A DNA stretch of 64,000 nt, taken from Hydrogenophaga sp. Its GTDB lineage: Bacteria; Pseudomonadota; Gammaproteobacteria; Burkholderiales; Burkholderiaceae_C. The notes beneath the pieces are model-generated. The model made no database searches. It saw only the letters and a list, made by a program, of their open reading frames with translations, and was not told the DNA's origin. Made by a program: the position numbers and the translations under genes. Where the stretch lies: the NCBI RefSeq assembly GCF_019635465.1, contig NZ_JAHBZK010000014.1, positions 62,001 through 126,000 of the forward strand. The letters run 5' to 3'. Shown piece by piece: positions 1 through 8,491 of the stretch (the stretch's first letter is position 1; every line of letters starts with the position of its first letter).

Positions 1-1544
1 ACCACGGTGAGGTAAATCACCTTGGGAACGGCATACAGAAACACATGCAGCAAGCTCCAGAGGTCGCCCCCCAATCCTTGTCCGAGGCGGCGCAGGCTCA
101 GAATCAGGGATTCCTTCGCCGATGCAGGGGTCAGCGGCGCCGACTGCACGCCCGCCGTGACGAAGCCATCGATCGTCATGCCGACCAGTACGGGCACTGG
201 CGAAACCCACAAGTCGCTTTGGTGCAGCGCGTATGCGGCAATCGCCACGCCGCCGATGGCGGCCATCGCGAGCCCCAGCGTGAGAGCAACCAGTGCCAGC
301 CAGGCGTTGTGTGACTTCAGAGGAATGAGCCCGATCAGGTTGCCCTGGTCACGACGCGCGTCGAACCAGACGTGCCAGCAGTGATGTGCCAGCGCACCGA
401 AGAGCACGCCAAACAGCACATCCATCAGGAAGCTGACCAAAGAGTTCTCGTTGACGGGCGCTGCGGACGCGGCCATGGCATGCACTTCGGCACCGCTGCG
501 CACCCCCAATGGGGTGATGAACTGATCGGCTGGGTCGGAGCCGCTGCCGAACACTACGGATGTATTGCGCCAATCGATCTCCTGACCGACATCCTCCTGG
601 CTGGCGCAGTCGAGGCGAATCCTGGGCGCCGGGACTTGCGTGGGCAAGGTGTCGGGGCACCAGTGCGCGACGCGCGTCAGGTGCAGCGACTTGTGGAACG
701 GCAGGATGCGCGCTTGCGTGTCTGGGCAAGGCGAGGACACGCATTTGCCGTTGGGCCGGTACCGTTTCGTGACCTGCTCTCCAAGCTGATCGAGTGTGGT
801 CGACCCGCTATCGGGGTTCACCAGGGCCCGAGCAAGCTCTTCGCTGCCGCCGATCGACGGGCAAAGATTGCCCAGATCTCCCCTCGCACCCGCACCGGCG
901 CGCAGGCCGACGCCAACGGTCAATGCGTCGTAGGCCATCGACCGGGTGACCATGCCCAAGGTGGGGTGCAGCCTCGGGTCAGCGATGGCAACACCGGCCC
1001 GACACATCTCGATCAACCACGCCGCGCGCCTGGATTGCAGCTCGGGGTTGGTCACCGTCCGCGGGGCGATGAGCGTCAACGAAGTGGCGTTGCGTTTCAG
1101 CAGCGCGTGCAACGCCTTCTCCTCCGTGTCGAAAGCCTTGTCAACGTGCGCGCGTGCCGAAGGCGAAACGTCCAGGTCAAGCACGATGTGTTTCACGCCC
1201 GGCCTGGAGAGCAGGTAGCCCAAGTCTTCGCTCAGCGCCTGTCTGGGCAGCGGACTCGTGCCGGCGTATTTCGTTTCGTACCTGGACCGATCGATGAGGA
1301 CCGCTACGACCGACACCGGGTCTTGCAAAGAGGCGCTCGGGCGCGCAAGGTGGCTCGCCAGATTGAAGGTCGCAAGCGTCGGGACCTCAAGCGGTGTCAA
1401 CAGCCACTTCACCGTGGAGAGGTGCAGCAGGCTTGCCATGAAGATCGCGGCCACCAACAGGTGCCACCACGAGAACCCATGGCTGTGGGCATCGTCCTCA
1501 CCATCGCCGTCCTCGTCGTCGACGTTGTTGGTCGCGTGCGTCAC
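1..1544 (-). CDS. CHASE2-domain membrane protein (3' end outside window)
   Basis: The frame starts at a GTG (1544-1542) preceded by a strong GGAGGAG ribosome site and stays open to the window edge, giving at least 514 residues with the C-terminus missing. An N-terminal membrane segment (about residues 20-40) is followed by an extracytoplasmic block. Its start, with VAVLID, a PLPR motif and then KHIVLDLDV, matches the CHASE2 sensory domain. After a cysteine-containing region come two to three hydrophobic segments (about residues 355-450), the usual CHASE2 layout. CHASE2 normally feeds an adenylate cyclase, kinase or GGDEF output. No output domain is visible before the edge, and the tail still looks membrane-associated, so this may be an output-less CHASE2 protein. 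The start is well supported; the function is not known. Confidence 0.65.
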   Translation of the reverse strand, partial: MTHATNNVDDEDGDGEDDAHSHGFSWWHLLVAAIFMASLLHLSTVKWLLTPLEVPTLATFNLASHLARPSASLQDPVSVVAVLIDRSRYETKYAGTSPLPRQALSEDLGYLLSRPGVKHIVLDLDVSPSARAHVDKAFDTEEKALHALLKRNATSLTLIAPRTVTNPELQSRRAAWLIEMCRAGVAIADPRLHPTLGMVTRSMAYDALTVGVGLRAGAGARGDLGNLCPSIGGSEELARALVNPDSGSTTLDQLGEQVTKRYRPNGKCVSSPCPDTQARILPFHKSLHLTRVAHWCPDTLPTQVPAPRIRLDCASQEDVGQEIDWRNTSVVFGSGSDPADQFITPLGVRSGAEVHAMAASAAPVNENSLVSFLMDVLFGVLFGALAHHCWHVWFDARRDQGNLIGLIPLKSHNAWLALVALTLGLAMAAIGGVAIAAYALHQSDLWVSPVPVLVGMTIDGFVTAGVQSAPLTPASAKESLILSLRRLGQGLGGDLWSLLHVFLYAVPKVIYLTV

Positions 1545-1704
1545 GATCGATCTCCTCCCCGGAGGATCAATGGTCGTCAAGTGCTGGGTGTGGCCGCCTG
1601 ATCGGGCGGGATGCTCTTGAGGGCAATCGCCTGCGACGGTGCTCGCATTGCAGCATTGCGGGCCGCGTCCGTCAATCGTGTGACGATGTCATCCGCAAAG
1701 GCCC

Positions 1705-1728
1705 GCCCCCGCGCGGGCTCTCGGGGGC
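1705..1728 (-). terminator. Possible terminator hairpin after the P450 gene
   Basis: GCCCCC and GGGGGC arms face each other around a short GC-rich loop, 12 nt beyond the P450 stop codon on the minus strand. There is no clear T-run, so it may only be a stabilising hairpin. The rest of 1545-1739 shows no supportable gene. Confidence 0.35.
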
Positions 1729-1739
1729 CTTGGCGCCGC

Positions 1740-3017
1740 TCACCGGGCGGCGAACGGCGCCGCCAGAAAGCCGCGAAAGCGCGCTCGCCCCCCACGCGTG
1801 GGCGCTTCGGTCAGCCGGAACGCCGGGAAGCGCCGCAGAAAGCGGCCGATCGCGATGCGGCCTTCGAGCCGCGCCAGGCTGAGGCCGGCGCACTGGTGGA
1901 TGCCGAAACCAAAGGCCAGGTGCTTGTTGGGTTCGCGGGCAATGTCCAAGGTTTCGGCGTCGGCAAACTGAGCGGCGTCGCGGTTGGCGGCACCGATGCA
2001 CAGGGTGACCAGCGTGCCCGCTGGCAGCGTCTCGCCGGCAATCACCACGTCCTTGACCGCGCGCCGGTTGCCCAGCTGATTGGATGATTCGAAGCGCAAG
2101 AACTCGTCGACCGCGCGGTCGAGCACTGCCACTTCGTCACCGTTGTCCATGCGCTGCAGCAAGGACCGGCGAACGTCGGGAAACTCGCACAAGGCCACCA
2201 GCGCGTTGCCGATGAGGTTGGTGGTGGTCTCGTGCCCCGCGTTGAGCAGGAAGATGCAGTTCTGCAGCAGCTCCACCTCGCTGAGCTGTTCGCCGTCGGC
2301 CTCGCCCTGAATCAGTCGGGTGAGCACGTCGCGCTCCGGGTCGCCGGGCGCAAGGCGCCGTGCGGCCACCAGGGTGCGCAGGTAGTCGCACATCTCGGTC
2401 ACGGCCTGGTGGCCACGCGTGGCTTGCGCCGGTGCGACCACGGGCTCCAGTGCGCCCAGAATGGCCAGCGACCATTCGCGCAGCGGGCCCCGTTCGGCGT
2501 GCGGCACGCCCAACAGGTTGCCGATGATTTCCACCGGAATGGCGGCGGCGAAGTCCTCGATCAGGTCACCGCCTTCGCGCGCGGCGATGTCGTCGAGCAG
2601 GCCGTCGACCAGCTCGATCAGGCCGGCTTCCATGTCGGCGATGGCGCGGCGCGTCAACGCGCCCATGATCAATCGGCGCACGCGGGTGTGCAGCGGCGGG
2701 TCGTTGAACACCAGGCTGGTGGTGTGGTGCTCGAACAGCGGCGTTCCCTCACCGTATTTGGGCGCGAACTCCACGTGCTTGTCGGAGCTGAAGGCCTGCG
2801 CATCGCGGTACACCGCCACCAGGTCGGCCCAGCGCGTGAGGAAGACCGAGCCGTCGGGCATGCGCCGCACCGGGTCCTGCTCGCGAAGGGCGCGGTACAC
2901 CGGGTAAGGGTTGCTGAAGAAATCCGGCGGGAGGGCGCGCAGGTCGAAGGCGGCGGCGATGGCCTGGGCACGCTCGGCGCTCATGGCGGGCGTGATCTGG
3001 TCGGCGGTGATGCTCAT
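1740..3017 (-). CDS. Cytochrome P450
   Basis: A 425-residue soluble bacterial P450 with all the hallmark motifs: the I-helix oxygen-activation motif AGHETT (near residue 262), the ExxR of helix K (EFLR, near 308) and the heme-thiolate loop FGFGIHQCAG (axial cysteine near 376). Length and lack of a membrane anchor fit the class I bacterial type that takes electrons from ferredoxin. No ferredoxin or reductase gene lies nearby. Its ATG overlaps the stop of the upstream hydrolase gene (ATGA, 3014-3017), so the two are translationally coupled, with metY further upstream. The substrate cannot be told from sequence. Confidence 0.93.
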   Translation of the reverse strand: MSITADQITPAMSAERAQAIAAAFDLRALPPDFFSNPYPVYRALREQDPVRRMPDGSVFLTRWADLVAVYRDAQAFSSDKHVEFAPKYGEGTPLFEHHTTSLVFNDPPLHTRVRRLIMGALTRRAIADMEAGLIELVDGLLDDIAAREGGDLIEDFAAAIPVEIIGNLLGVPHAERGPLREWSLAILGALEPVVAPAQATRGHQAVTEMCDYLRTLVAARRLAPGDPERDVLTRLIQGEADGEQLSEVELLQNCIFLLNAGHETTTNLIGNALVALCEFPDVRRSLLQRMDNGDEVAVLDRAVDEFLRFESSNQLGNRRAVKDVVIAGETLPAGTLVTLCIGAANRDAAQFADAETLDIAREPNKHLAFGFGIHQCAGLSLARLEGRIAIGRFLRRFPAFRLTEAPTRGGRARFRGFLAAPFAAR

Positions 3018-3832
3018 GCTTGCAGGAAGTCGCGGATGGCGAACAGCGTGTCGTCCGGGGTCTCGGTCATCTGGTGGTGGCCCACCGGCAGGGTGACCAC
3101 GCGCACGGCCTTGCCGGCGGCCTTCGCGGTGTCGATGAGTGGCCTGGCCGACTTGGCTTGCGTCATCTGATCGAGCGCACCCAGCACGAAGAGCACGGGG
3201 CAGGTCAAGGACTTCATGGCGGCTTCGCCCCCCGCGTAGCTGTCGCAGGCCACGAAGCCCCGGTGGAACACATTGACCTTGGGGTTGCTGCGCAGCACGC
3301 GGCGCCCGAGCGCCATGCTGCCGCCGTAAATCCAGGTCCCGGGGCCGAAGGCCGAGGGCGGGGCGGCCAGCGTGCTGCGGCTGAAGACGTTGATCATCTT
3401 CAGGGCCTTCTCGGGCTCGTTGAGCGAGGCCTCGATCAGTGCGGGCGAAACTTTCATCGGGTAGGCCGTGCCCACCAGCACCGCGTGCGTGATGCGGTCC
3501 TTGAGTCGCGCCGCGGCTTCCAGTGCAATCAACGATCCCCAGCTGTGCCCCACCAGGGCGGCGCGTTGCACGCCTGCGGCATCGAGCAGCGCGGCGATGA
3601 AGTCGGCCGCGGCTTCGACGGTGGCCGGCGCCTCGCCCTGGCTGCGTGCGTGGCCGGGCAGATCAACCGCCAGCACGTTGAAGCCGTGGTTCGCGAGGTA
3701 GCGGCTTTGCAGGATCCACACGCTGTGGTCGTTGAGCACGCCGTGGATGAACACCACGGTGGGCTTGGCGGCGTCAAAAGCCTTGCCGCCGGTGTAGCAG
3801 TAGGTGCGGGCACCGTTGACGAGCAGTTCCAT
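3014..3832 (-). CDS. Alpha/beta hydrolase
   Basis: This 272-residue protein has the alpha/beta-hydrolase order: oxyanion region VVFIHG (near residue 30), nucleophile elbow GHSWGS (serine near 100), an acid in the LGALDQ strand and a late histidine in PVGHHQM. It is cytoplasmic, with no signal peptide. The ATG at 3832 shares its A with the metY stop (TGATG), and its own stop overlaps the P450 start, so three genes lie in one coupled operon. Likely an esterase or lipase-like enzyme of unknown substrate. Pairing with a P450 suggests joint processing of an ester or lactone, which is inference only. Confidence 0.85.
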   Translation of the reverse strand: MELLVNGARTYCYTGGKAFDAAKPTVVFIHGVLNDHSVWILQSRYLANHGFNVLAVDLPGHARSQGEAPATVEAAADFIAALLDAAGVQRAALVGHSWGSLIALEAAARLKDRITHAVLVGTAYPMKVSPALIEASLNEPEKALKMINVFSRSTLAAPPSAFGPGTWIYGGSMALGRRVLRSNPKVNVFHRGFVACDSYAGGEAAMKSLTCPVLFVLGALDQMTQAKSARPLIDTAKAAGKAVRVVTLPVGHHQMTETPDDTLFAIRDFLQA

Positions 3833-5142
3833 CACGCACCCGCCTTTTCTGCGGCTTTGAGCGCGCGCTTCAAGTCGTCGATCAGGTCGTCCGCGTCTTC
3901 CAGACCAATGGACAGGCGGATGGTGCCCGGGCCAATGCCGGCGCCGGCCAGTGCCTCGTCGCTCATGCGGAAGTGGGTGGTGCTGGCCGGGTGAATCACC
4001 AGTGAGCGGCAGTCGCCCACGTTGGCCAGGTGGCTGAAGATCTTGAGCGCCTCGATGAAGGCCCGCCCCTGCGCGCGGCTGCCATTGATGTCGAAGCTGA
4101 ACACCGAGCCCGCGCCGCGCGCGCCAAAGCGCAGCAGCTTGTTGGCCAGCGCGTGGCTGGGGTGCGATTCGATCAGCGGGTGGCCGACGCGGCCCACCAG
4201 CGGGTGGCTGGCCAGGAACTGCACCACCTTTTCGGTGTTGCTCATGTGACGTTCCATGCGCAGCGAGAGCGTCTCGATGCCTTGCAGGATGAGCCACGCG
4301 GTGTGCGGGCTCATGCAGGCGCCGAAGTCGCGCAGCCCTTCGCGCCGCGCCCGCAGCAAGAAGGCGCCCACCGTCGACTCCTCGGTGAACACCATGTTGT
4401 GAAAGCCTTCGTAGGGCTCGCTGAACTCGGGGTAGTGGCCCGCCGCATCCCAGTCGAAGCTGCCCCCGTCGATCAGTACGCCACCGATGACCGTGCCGTG
4501 GCCACTGAGGAATTTGGTCGCCGAGTGGTAGACGATGTCCGCACCCAGCTCCAGCGGCTTGACCAGGTAGGGCGTGGTCAGGGTCGAGTCCACCAGCAGC
4601 GGCACCTTGGCCTCGTGCGCGATCTGCGCCACGGTGGGCATGTCCAGCACGTCCAGCCCCGGGTTGCCCACGGTCTCGCCGAAGAACAGTTTCGTGTTGG
4701 GCCGCACCGCGGCGCGCCAGCCGTCGATGTCGCCGGGGCGCACAAAGGTGGTTTCGATGCCGAAGCGGCGCATCGTGTAGTGCAGCAGGTTCTGGCTGCC
4801 GCCGTACAGCGCCGTGCTGGCCACGATGTGCGAGCCCGCCCCCATCAGGGTGGCCACCGCCAGGTGCAGTGCCGCCTGGCCGCTCGCAGTGGCGATGGCG
4901 CCGATGCCGCCTTCCAGCGCAGCCATGCGCTGCTCGAACACCGCGTTGGTCGGGTTGCTGATGCGGCTGTAGACGTGACCGGCGCGCTCGAGGTTGAACA
5001 GCGCCGCGGCGTGATCGCTCGACTCGAAGACGAACGAGGTGGTGAGATGGATGGGCACGGCGCGTGCGCCGGTGGTGGGGTCGGGCGATGCGCCCGCGTG
5101 CAGCGCGAGCGTGTCAAAGCCGGGGTCGGCGTGGCCTGCCAT
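3832..5142 (-). CDS. metY: O-acetylhomoserine sulfhydrylase / aminocarboxypropyltransferase
   Basis: A 436-residue member of the Cys/Met-metabolism PLP enzymes. It makes homocysteine from O-acetylhomoserine and sulfide in methionine synthesis. Visible landmarks are YSRISNPTN near residue 58, the phosphate-binding and cofactor region TASGQAAL, the aspartate in LLVDSTLTTPYL, and the PLP lysine in SATKFLSGHG (near residue 210). Length and the N-terminal FDTLALHAG are typical of MetY rather than MetB or MetC. It is the first gene of an overlapping operon with a hydrolase and a P450, an odd partnership. The 270 bp upstream carries two copies of a dispersed repeat. Confidence 0.92.
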   Translation of the reverse strand: MAGHADPGFDTLALHAGASPDPTTGARAVPIHLTTSFVFESSDHAAALFNLERAGHVYSRISNPTNAVFEQRMAALEGGIGAIATASGQAALHLAVATLMGAGSHIVASTALYGGSQNLLHYTMRRFGIETTFVRPGDIDGWRAAVRPNTKLFFGETVGNPGLDVLDMPTVAQIAHEAKVPLLVDSTLTTPYLVKPLELGADIVYHSATKFLSGHGTVIGGVLIDGGSFDWDAAGHYPEFSEPYEGFHNMVFTEESTVGAFLLRARREGLRDFGACMSPHTAWLILQGIETLSLRMERHMSNTEKVVQFLASHPLVGRVGHPLIESHPSHALANKLLRFGARGAGSVFSFDINGSRAQGRAFIEALKIFSHLANVGDCRSLVIHPASTTHFRMSDEALAGAGIGPGTIRLSIGLEDADDLIDDLKRALKAAEKAGA

Positions 5143-5182
5143 AGGGACCAGTCTCCAAATGAAGTTGTACGTGAACCGATCC

Positions 5183-5254
5183 GCCGCCGGGCCGCCCCAA
5201 GGCGGATCAGCCCCCTCTGGGGGCAGCGACCCGCGCAGCGGCGGAGCGTGGGGG
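5183..5254. repeat. Dispersed GC-rich repeat, copy 1 of a 72-bp direct pair
   Basis: This 72-bp stretch is repeated base for base at 5268-5339, with a spacing of 85 bp. It contains a CCCCCTCTGGGGG-type hairpin core. Related, diverged copies lie at about 22525-22600 and 28970-29040. The family looks like the extragenic GC-rich repeats scattered in Comamonadaceae genomes. Confidence 0.85.
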
Positions 5255-5267
5255 CTATTGTGCTTGC

Positions 5268-5339
5268 GCCGCCGGGCCGCCCCAAGGCGGATCAGCCCCC
5301 TCTGGGGGCAGCGACCCGCGCAGCGGCGGAGCGTGGGGG
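5268..5339. repeat. Dispersed GC-rich repeat, copy 2 of the 72-bp direct pair
   Basis: Identical to 5183-5254. The two copies fill most of the 270-bp gap between divergent metY and the CBS-domain gene, so the promoters of both genes must lie inside or beside the repeats. Confidence 0.85.
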
Positions 5340-5412
5340 AACGGGAATTGTGGGCTATATTGGCTCACCCGCCGGGAGCGCGGGCGACAGCACGAACCCG
5401 AGGAGCACAACC

Positions 5413-5892
5413 ATGAAGGTCAGCGACATCCTGCGCGTCAAGGGCGGCACGCTCTACACCGTTTCACCCGACGAATCGCTCGATCGCGCGGTCGAGACCA
5501 TGGCCCAGTACGACATCGGCTCGCTCGCCGTCATGGAGCATGGCGAACTGGTGGGCATGCTGACCTTTCGCGAGCTGATCGACACCCTGGCCCGAAACGG
5601 CGGCAAGCTGCAGGGCAAGGTGGTGCGCACCGTGATGGACGACCACCCCATGACCTGCACGCCCGAGACCGAACTCGAGCAAGTGCGGCCCATGATGCTG
5701 GAGAAGCACACGCGCTACATGCCGGTCATGGACAACCGCATGCTCATGGGCGTGATCAGCTTCTACGACGTGGCCAAGGCGGTGGTCGACAGCCAGAACT
5801 TCGAAAACAAGATGCTCAAGGCCTACATTCGCGACTGGCCCGAGGAAGACACGCCGGCCGACCCGCCGCCGCAGCTCAAAGCCGCGCGCTGA
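5413..5892 (+). CDS. CBS-domain protein
   Basis: The protein has 159 residues and consists almost wholly of two CBS motifs in tandem (residues about 1-65 and 70-135), forming one Bateman module. Such stand-alone modules bind adenosyl nucleotides and act as energy or redox sensors for partner proteins. Typical signatures are MAQYDIGSLAVMEHGELVG and the second-repeat RYMPVMDNRMLMGVIS. The ATG at 5413 is preceded by AGGAG. A bidirectional terminator follows. No partner enzyme is encoded next to it. Confidence 0.88.
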   Translation: MKVSDILRVKGGTLYTVSPDESLDRAVETMAQYDIGSLAVMEHGELVGMLTFRELIDTLARNGGKLQGKVVRTVMDDHPMTCTPETELEQVRPMMLEKHTRYMPVMDNRMLMGVISFYDVAKAVVDSQNFENKMLKAYIRDWPEEDTPADPPPQLKAAR

Positions 5893-5909
5893 GCGCCTGA
5901 TTGCCCACG

Positions 5910-5940
5910 CGAACGCCCCTGTCCAGGGGCGTTCGGCTTT
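5910..5940. terminator. Bidirectional terminator between CBS gene and phaZ
   Basis: Perfect 10-bp arms CGAACGCCCC and GGGGCGTTCG enclose a 6-nt loop, followed by GCTTT. It lies between two convergent genes and ends at the phaZ stop codon, so it can serve both. Confidence 0.75.
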
Positions 5941-7151
5941 CAGCCCACCGAGGCGTGGATGTGTTCCCGCACCCGCGGGTAGATCTGCTGGTTCCAGCGG
6001 CGGCCGCTGAAAACACCGTAGTGGCCCACCCCGGTCTGGATGTGGTGGGTCTTGCGGTAGGGGCGCACGTTGGCGCACAGGTCCTGCGCCGCCACCGTCT
6101 GGCCGACGGCGCAGATGTCGTCGCGCTCGCCTTCGACGGTCATGAGCGCCGTGCGGCGGATCGCCTTGGTGTCGACCTTGCGCCCGCGCACCATGAGCTC
6201 GCCACGTGCGAGGTCGAAGGTCTGGAACACCTTTTCCACGGTCTCCAGATAGAACTCGGCCGGCAGGTCGTTGACCGCGAGGTACTCCTCGTAGAAGTCC
6301 TGGATGGTGCGCGCCTCCTCGACCCGCCCTTCAACCAGGTGCTCGGCCATGCTGCGAAATGACTGCTGGTGCCGCTCGGGGTTCATGCTCATGAAGGCGG
6401 TGAGCTGAACAAAGCCGGGGTAGACGCGGCGCATGTGGCCGGCGTGCGGCAGCGGCACATGGCTGATCAGGTTCTTCTCGAACCAGTCGATCGGGCGGCT
6501 GGTCGCCAGGCGGTTCACCTCGGTGGGGTTGACGCGGCAATCCACCGGGCCGGCCATGAGTGTCAGGCTCAAGGGGGTGGCCGGGTGGTCGTCCTCGGCC
6601 ATGAGGGCAGTGGCCGCCAGGGCCGCCACGCAGGGTTGGCAGACGCCCACCATGTGGCTGCCGGGCCCCACCGCGGCGGTGAAGCGGACCATGTAGTCGA
6701 CATAGTCGTCCAGCCCGAAGCCGCCGTGGCGCAGGTGCACGTCGCGCGCGTTGTGCCAGTCGGTGATGTAGACGTCGTGGTCCTGCAGCAGCGTGCGTGC
6801 CGTCTCGCGCAGCAAGGTGGCGAAGTGGCCCGACAGCGGTGCCACCAACAGCACCGGCGGGCCGGGGTCCTTCATCTGCTTGCGAAAGTGCAACAGGCTG
6901 CCAAAGGGCAGCTTGAGCTTGACCACCTCGTCGACGGGCACGGACTCACCGTTGATCTGCACGTCGCCAATGCCGTAGGGCGGGCGGCTGTGGGTCAGTC
7001 GCAGGCGGGCGAACACATCGCAGGCGGCGGCAATCTGGCGCAGCCAGGTGCGGTCGGTGCGGGGCACCCAGAGCACGGAGGCCAGGGTCTGAGCGGCCAG
7101 CCGCCAGGGTGAGAGCAGGTCGGACTGGGTCTGATAGGCCTGATAAAGCAT
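5940..7151 (-). CDS. phaZ: Intracellular polyhydroxybutyrate depolymerase
   Basis: A 403-residue protein of the PhaZ1 type, which mobilises stored PHB granules in the cytoplasm. Instead of a lipase-box serine it carries VCQPC near residue 171. The family uses a cysteine nucleophile here, with the aspartate in GERDDIC and the histidine in GVGHYG completing the triad. No signal peptide, as expected for an intracellular depolymerase. The ATG at 7151 has AAGAGG 8 nt upstream and gives the usual family length (about 400-420). It implies the organism accumulates PHB; no PHB synthase is in the window. Confidence 0.9.
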   Translation of the reverse strand: MLYQAYQTQSDLLSPWRLAAQTLASVLWVPRTDRTWLRQIAAACDVFARLRLTHSRPPYGIGDVQINGESVPVDEVVKLKLPFGSLLHFRKQMKDPGPPVLLVAPLSGHFATLLRETARTLLQDHDVYITDWHNARDVHLRHGGFGLDDYVDYMVRFTAAVGPGSHMVGVCQPCVAALAATALMAEDDHPATPLSLTLMAGPVDCRVNPTEVNRLATSRPIDWFEKNLISHVPLPHAGHMRRVYPGFVQLTAFMSMNPERHQQSFRSMAEHLVEGRVEEARTIQDFYEEYLAVNDLPAEFYLETVEKVFQTFDLARGELMVRGRKVDTKAIRRTALMTVEGERDDICAVGQTVAAQDLCANVRPYRKTHHIQTGVGHYGVFSGRRWNQQIYPRVREHIHASVG

Positions 7152-7308
7152 GGGTGTGCCTCTTGTGGAGGAATGATCCCGGTGCAGGCAATTAGCGCGC
7201 CAACTGGGTTTGCACCAGACAGGTGCCCGGCGCGCCCCGACCGGTGGCACAGGCTTTGCTGTGCGCTTTGGGCCAGCAATTCCCTGCCAGCCTCTTCCGG
7301 AGACGCCC

Positions 7309-7965
7309 ATGGCCACCGCCGAACTCACCATCAGCAGCAAGAACTACGGTGCCTGGGCGCTGCGCGGCTGGCTCATGTGCAAATTGGCTGGGCTGAAGTT
7401 CACCGAAAAGGTGATTCCGCCCGACGACCCGTCCATGCGCGCCGAGATCCTGCTGCTGTCGGCGTCCATGCGGGTGCCCTCGCTGGCGCACGATGGTGTG
7501 CACGTCTGGGACGTGCTGGCCATTGCCGAGTACCTCAACGAGATCAAACCCGGGGCGGGTTTGCTGCCCGCCAACCGCGCCGCGCGTGCGCACTGCCGGG
7601 CCATCTGTGGCGAGATGCACTCGGGGTTTTCGGCCCTGCGTTCCTCGCTGCCGATGAACATCAAGGCACATTTCCCGGGCTTCAAGATCTGGAGCCGGGC
7701 GCAGCTCGACATCGACCGCATCGAGGCGATCTGGAGCGAATGCCTGGCCACCTATGGTGGCCCCTACCTGTTCGGCAGCAAGCCCTGCATGGCCGACGCC
7801 ATGTTTGCGCCGGTGGTCACGCGCTTCATCACCTACGAAGTCGCGCTCGATCCGGCGTGCGTGGCGTATTGCGACACCATCATGGACATGCCGGCCATGA
7901 AGGAGTGGGTGGCCGCCGCCGAAGAGGAGCCGGTCGAGATCGACGAGCTGGACGCGGAGTTCTGA
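7309..7965 (+). CDS. Glutathione S-transferase family protein
   Basis: The protein has 218 residues and a thioredoxin-like N-terminal half. SSKNYGAWALRGWLM supplies the Ser/Tyr region of GST site 1, and MRVPSLAHDGVHVWDVLAIAEYLNE holds the cis-proline and the glutathione-binding (W/E)D-S-type loop. An all-helical C-terminal half follows. The ATG at 7309 is preceded by GGAG. The YGAWALR motif is common in YfcF-like GSTs of proteobacteria. It is divergent from phaZ. The physiological substrate cannot be inferred. Confidence 0.85.
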   Translation: MATAELTISSKNYGAWALRGWLMCKLAGLKFTEKVIPPDDPSMRAEILLLSASMRVPSLAHDGVHVWDVLAIAEYLNEIKPGAGLLPANRAARAHCRAICGEMHSGFSALRSSLPMNIKAHFPGFKIWSRAQLDIDRIEAIWSECLATYGGPYLFGSKPCMADAMFAPVVTRFITYEVALDPACVAYCDTIMDMPAMKEWVAAAEEEPVEIDELDAEF

Positions 7966-7993
7966 GCCGCGTACCCAACGCGCCGGGCGGCGA

Positions 7994-8416
7994 TCACTTC
8001 CAGGGCGTCGATGGGGGGATGTCGCACACCGGGTCGACGTCGATCGACTTGAAGTCGGCGGGGGAGACGATCTCCAGGTACTCCATGTCCGGCGAGTAGT
8101 CGAACAGGTAGTGCCGAATGCCGGGGCGCTGGTGCACGCAGTCGCCGGCTTCCACCAGGGTCACCTGGTCCTCGTACATGAACTTCGCCCAGCCCTTGAG
8201 CATGATCACGATCTGGAAGTCCGCCTCATGGCGGTGCCACCCCGTGCCTCCCTCGGGCGGCAGATTGGCTTTGACCAGGTGGGCGATCACCTTGCCGTGG
8301 GTGGCCTTGGCGATGCCGAGGTCGCGGTAGAGGAAGAAATCGCGCAGACCACCGCCCACATAGGCCGTGTCTGCGGGTTTGACGTGCGAGAACAGGGTTC
8401 CGGTCTTGTCCAGCAT
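7994..8416 (-). CDS. Cupin-domain protein
   Basis: The protein has 140 residues forming a single cupin barrel. Cupin motif 1 is seen as GTGWHRHEADFQIVIMLKG, with two histidines and a glutamate-like ligand set. Motif 2 is GDCVHQRPGIRHYL. The metal site is therefore probably intact. AAGGAG precedes the ATG at 8416. Single-domain cupins of this size are dioxygenase-like, isomerase-like or ligand-binding; nothing here picks one. It is transcribed in the same direction as the chaperone-like gene upstream, with a 75-nt gap. Confidence 0.8.
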   Translation of the reverse strand: MLDKTGTLFSHVKPADTAYVGGGLRDFFLYRDLGIAKATHGKVIAHLVKANLPPEGGTGWHRHEADFQIVIMLKGWAKFMYEDQVTLVEAGDCVHQRPGIRHYLFDYSPDMEYLEIVSPADFKSIDVDPVCDIPPSTPWK

Positions 8417-8491
8417 GGCGTGCTCCTTTCTGGGGCATCACAGCGGCGAAATTGCTGCTGTGCAGCAAGAAGCAGGAACCGTTCCGGCGGA

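Noticed and set aside
372-1601. A 409-codon plus-strand frame in the first kilobase and a half
   Set aside because: It is Arg/Gln/Val-rich and has no recognisable domain, whereas the opposite strand shows CHASE2 features, membrane helices and a strong ribosome site at 1544.
1545-1739. Small minus-strand gene between the P450 and CHASE2 genes
   Set aside because: The open frame overlaps the P450 end, shows no ribosome site, and no start within the gap gives a plausible protein.
5183-5339. CRISPR-like array
   Set aside because: Only two 72-bp copies, with a 13-bp gap; the unit belongs to a dispersed repeat family and no cas genes are present.
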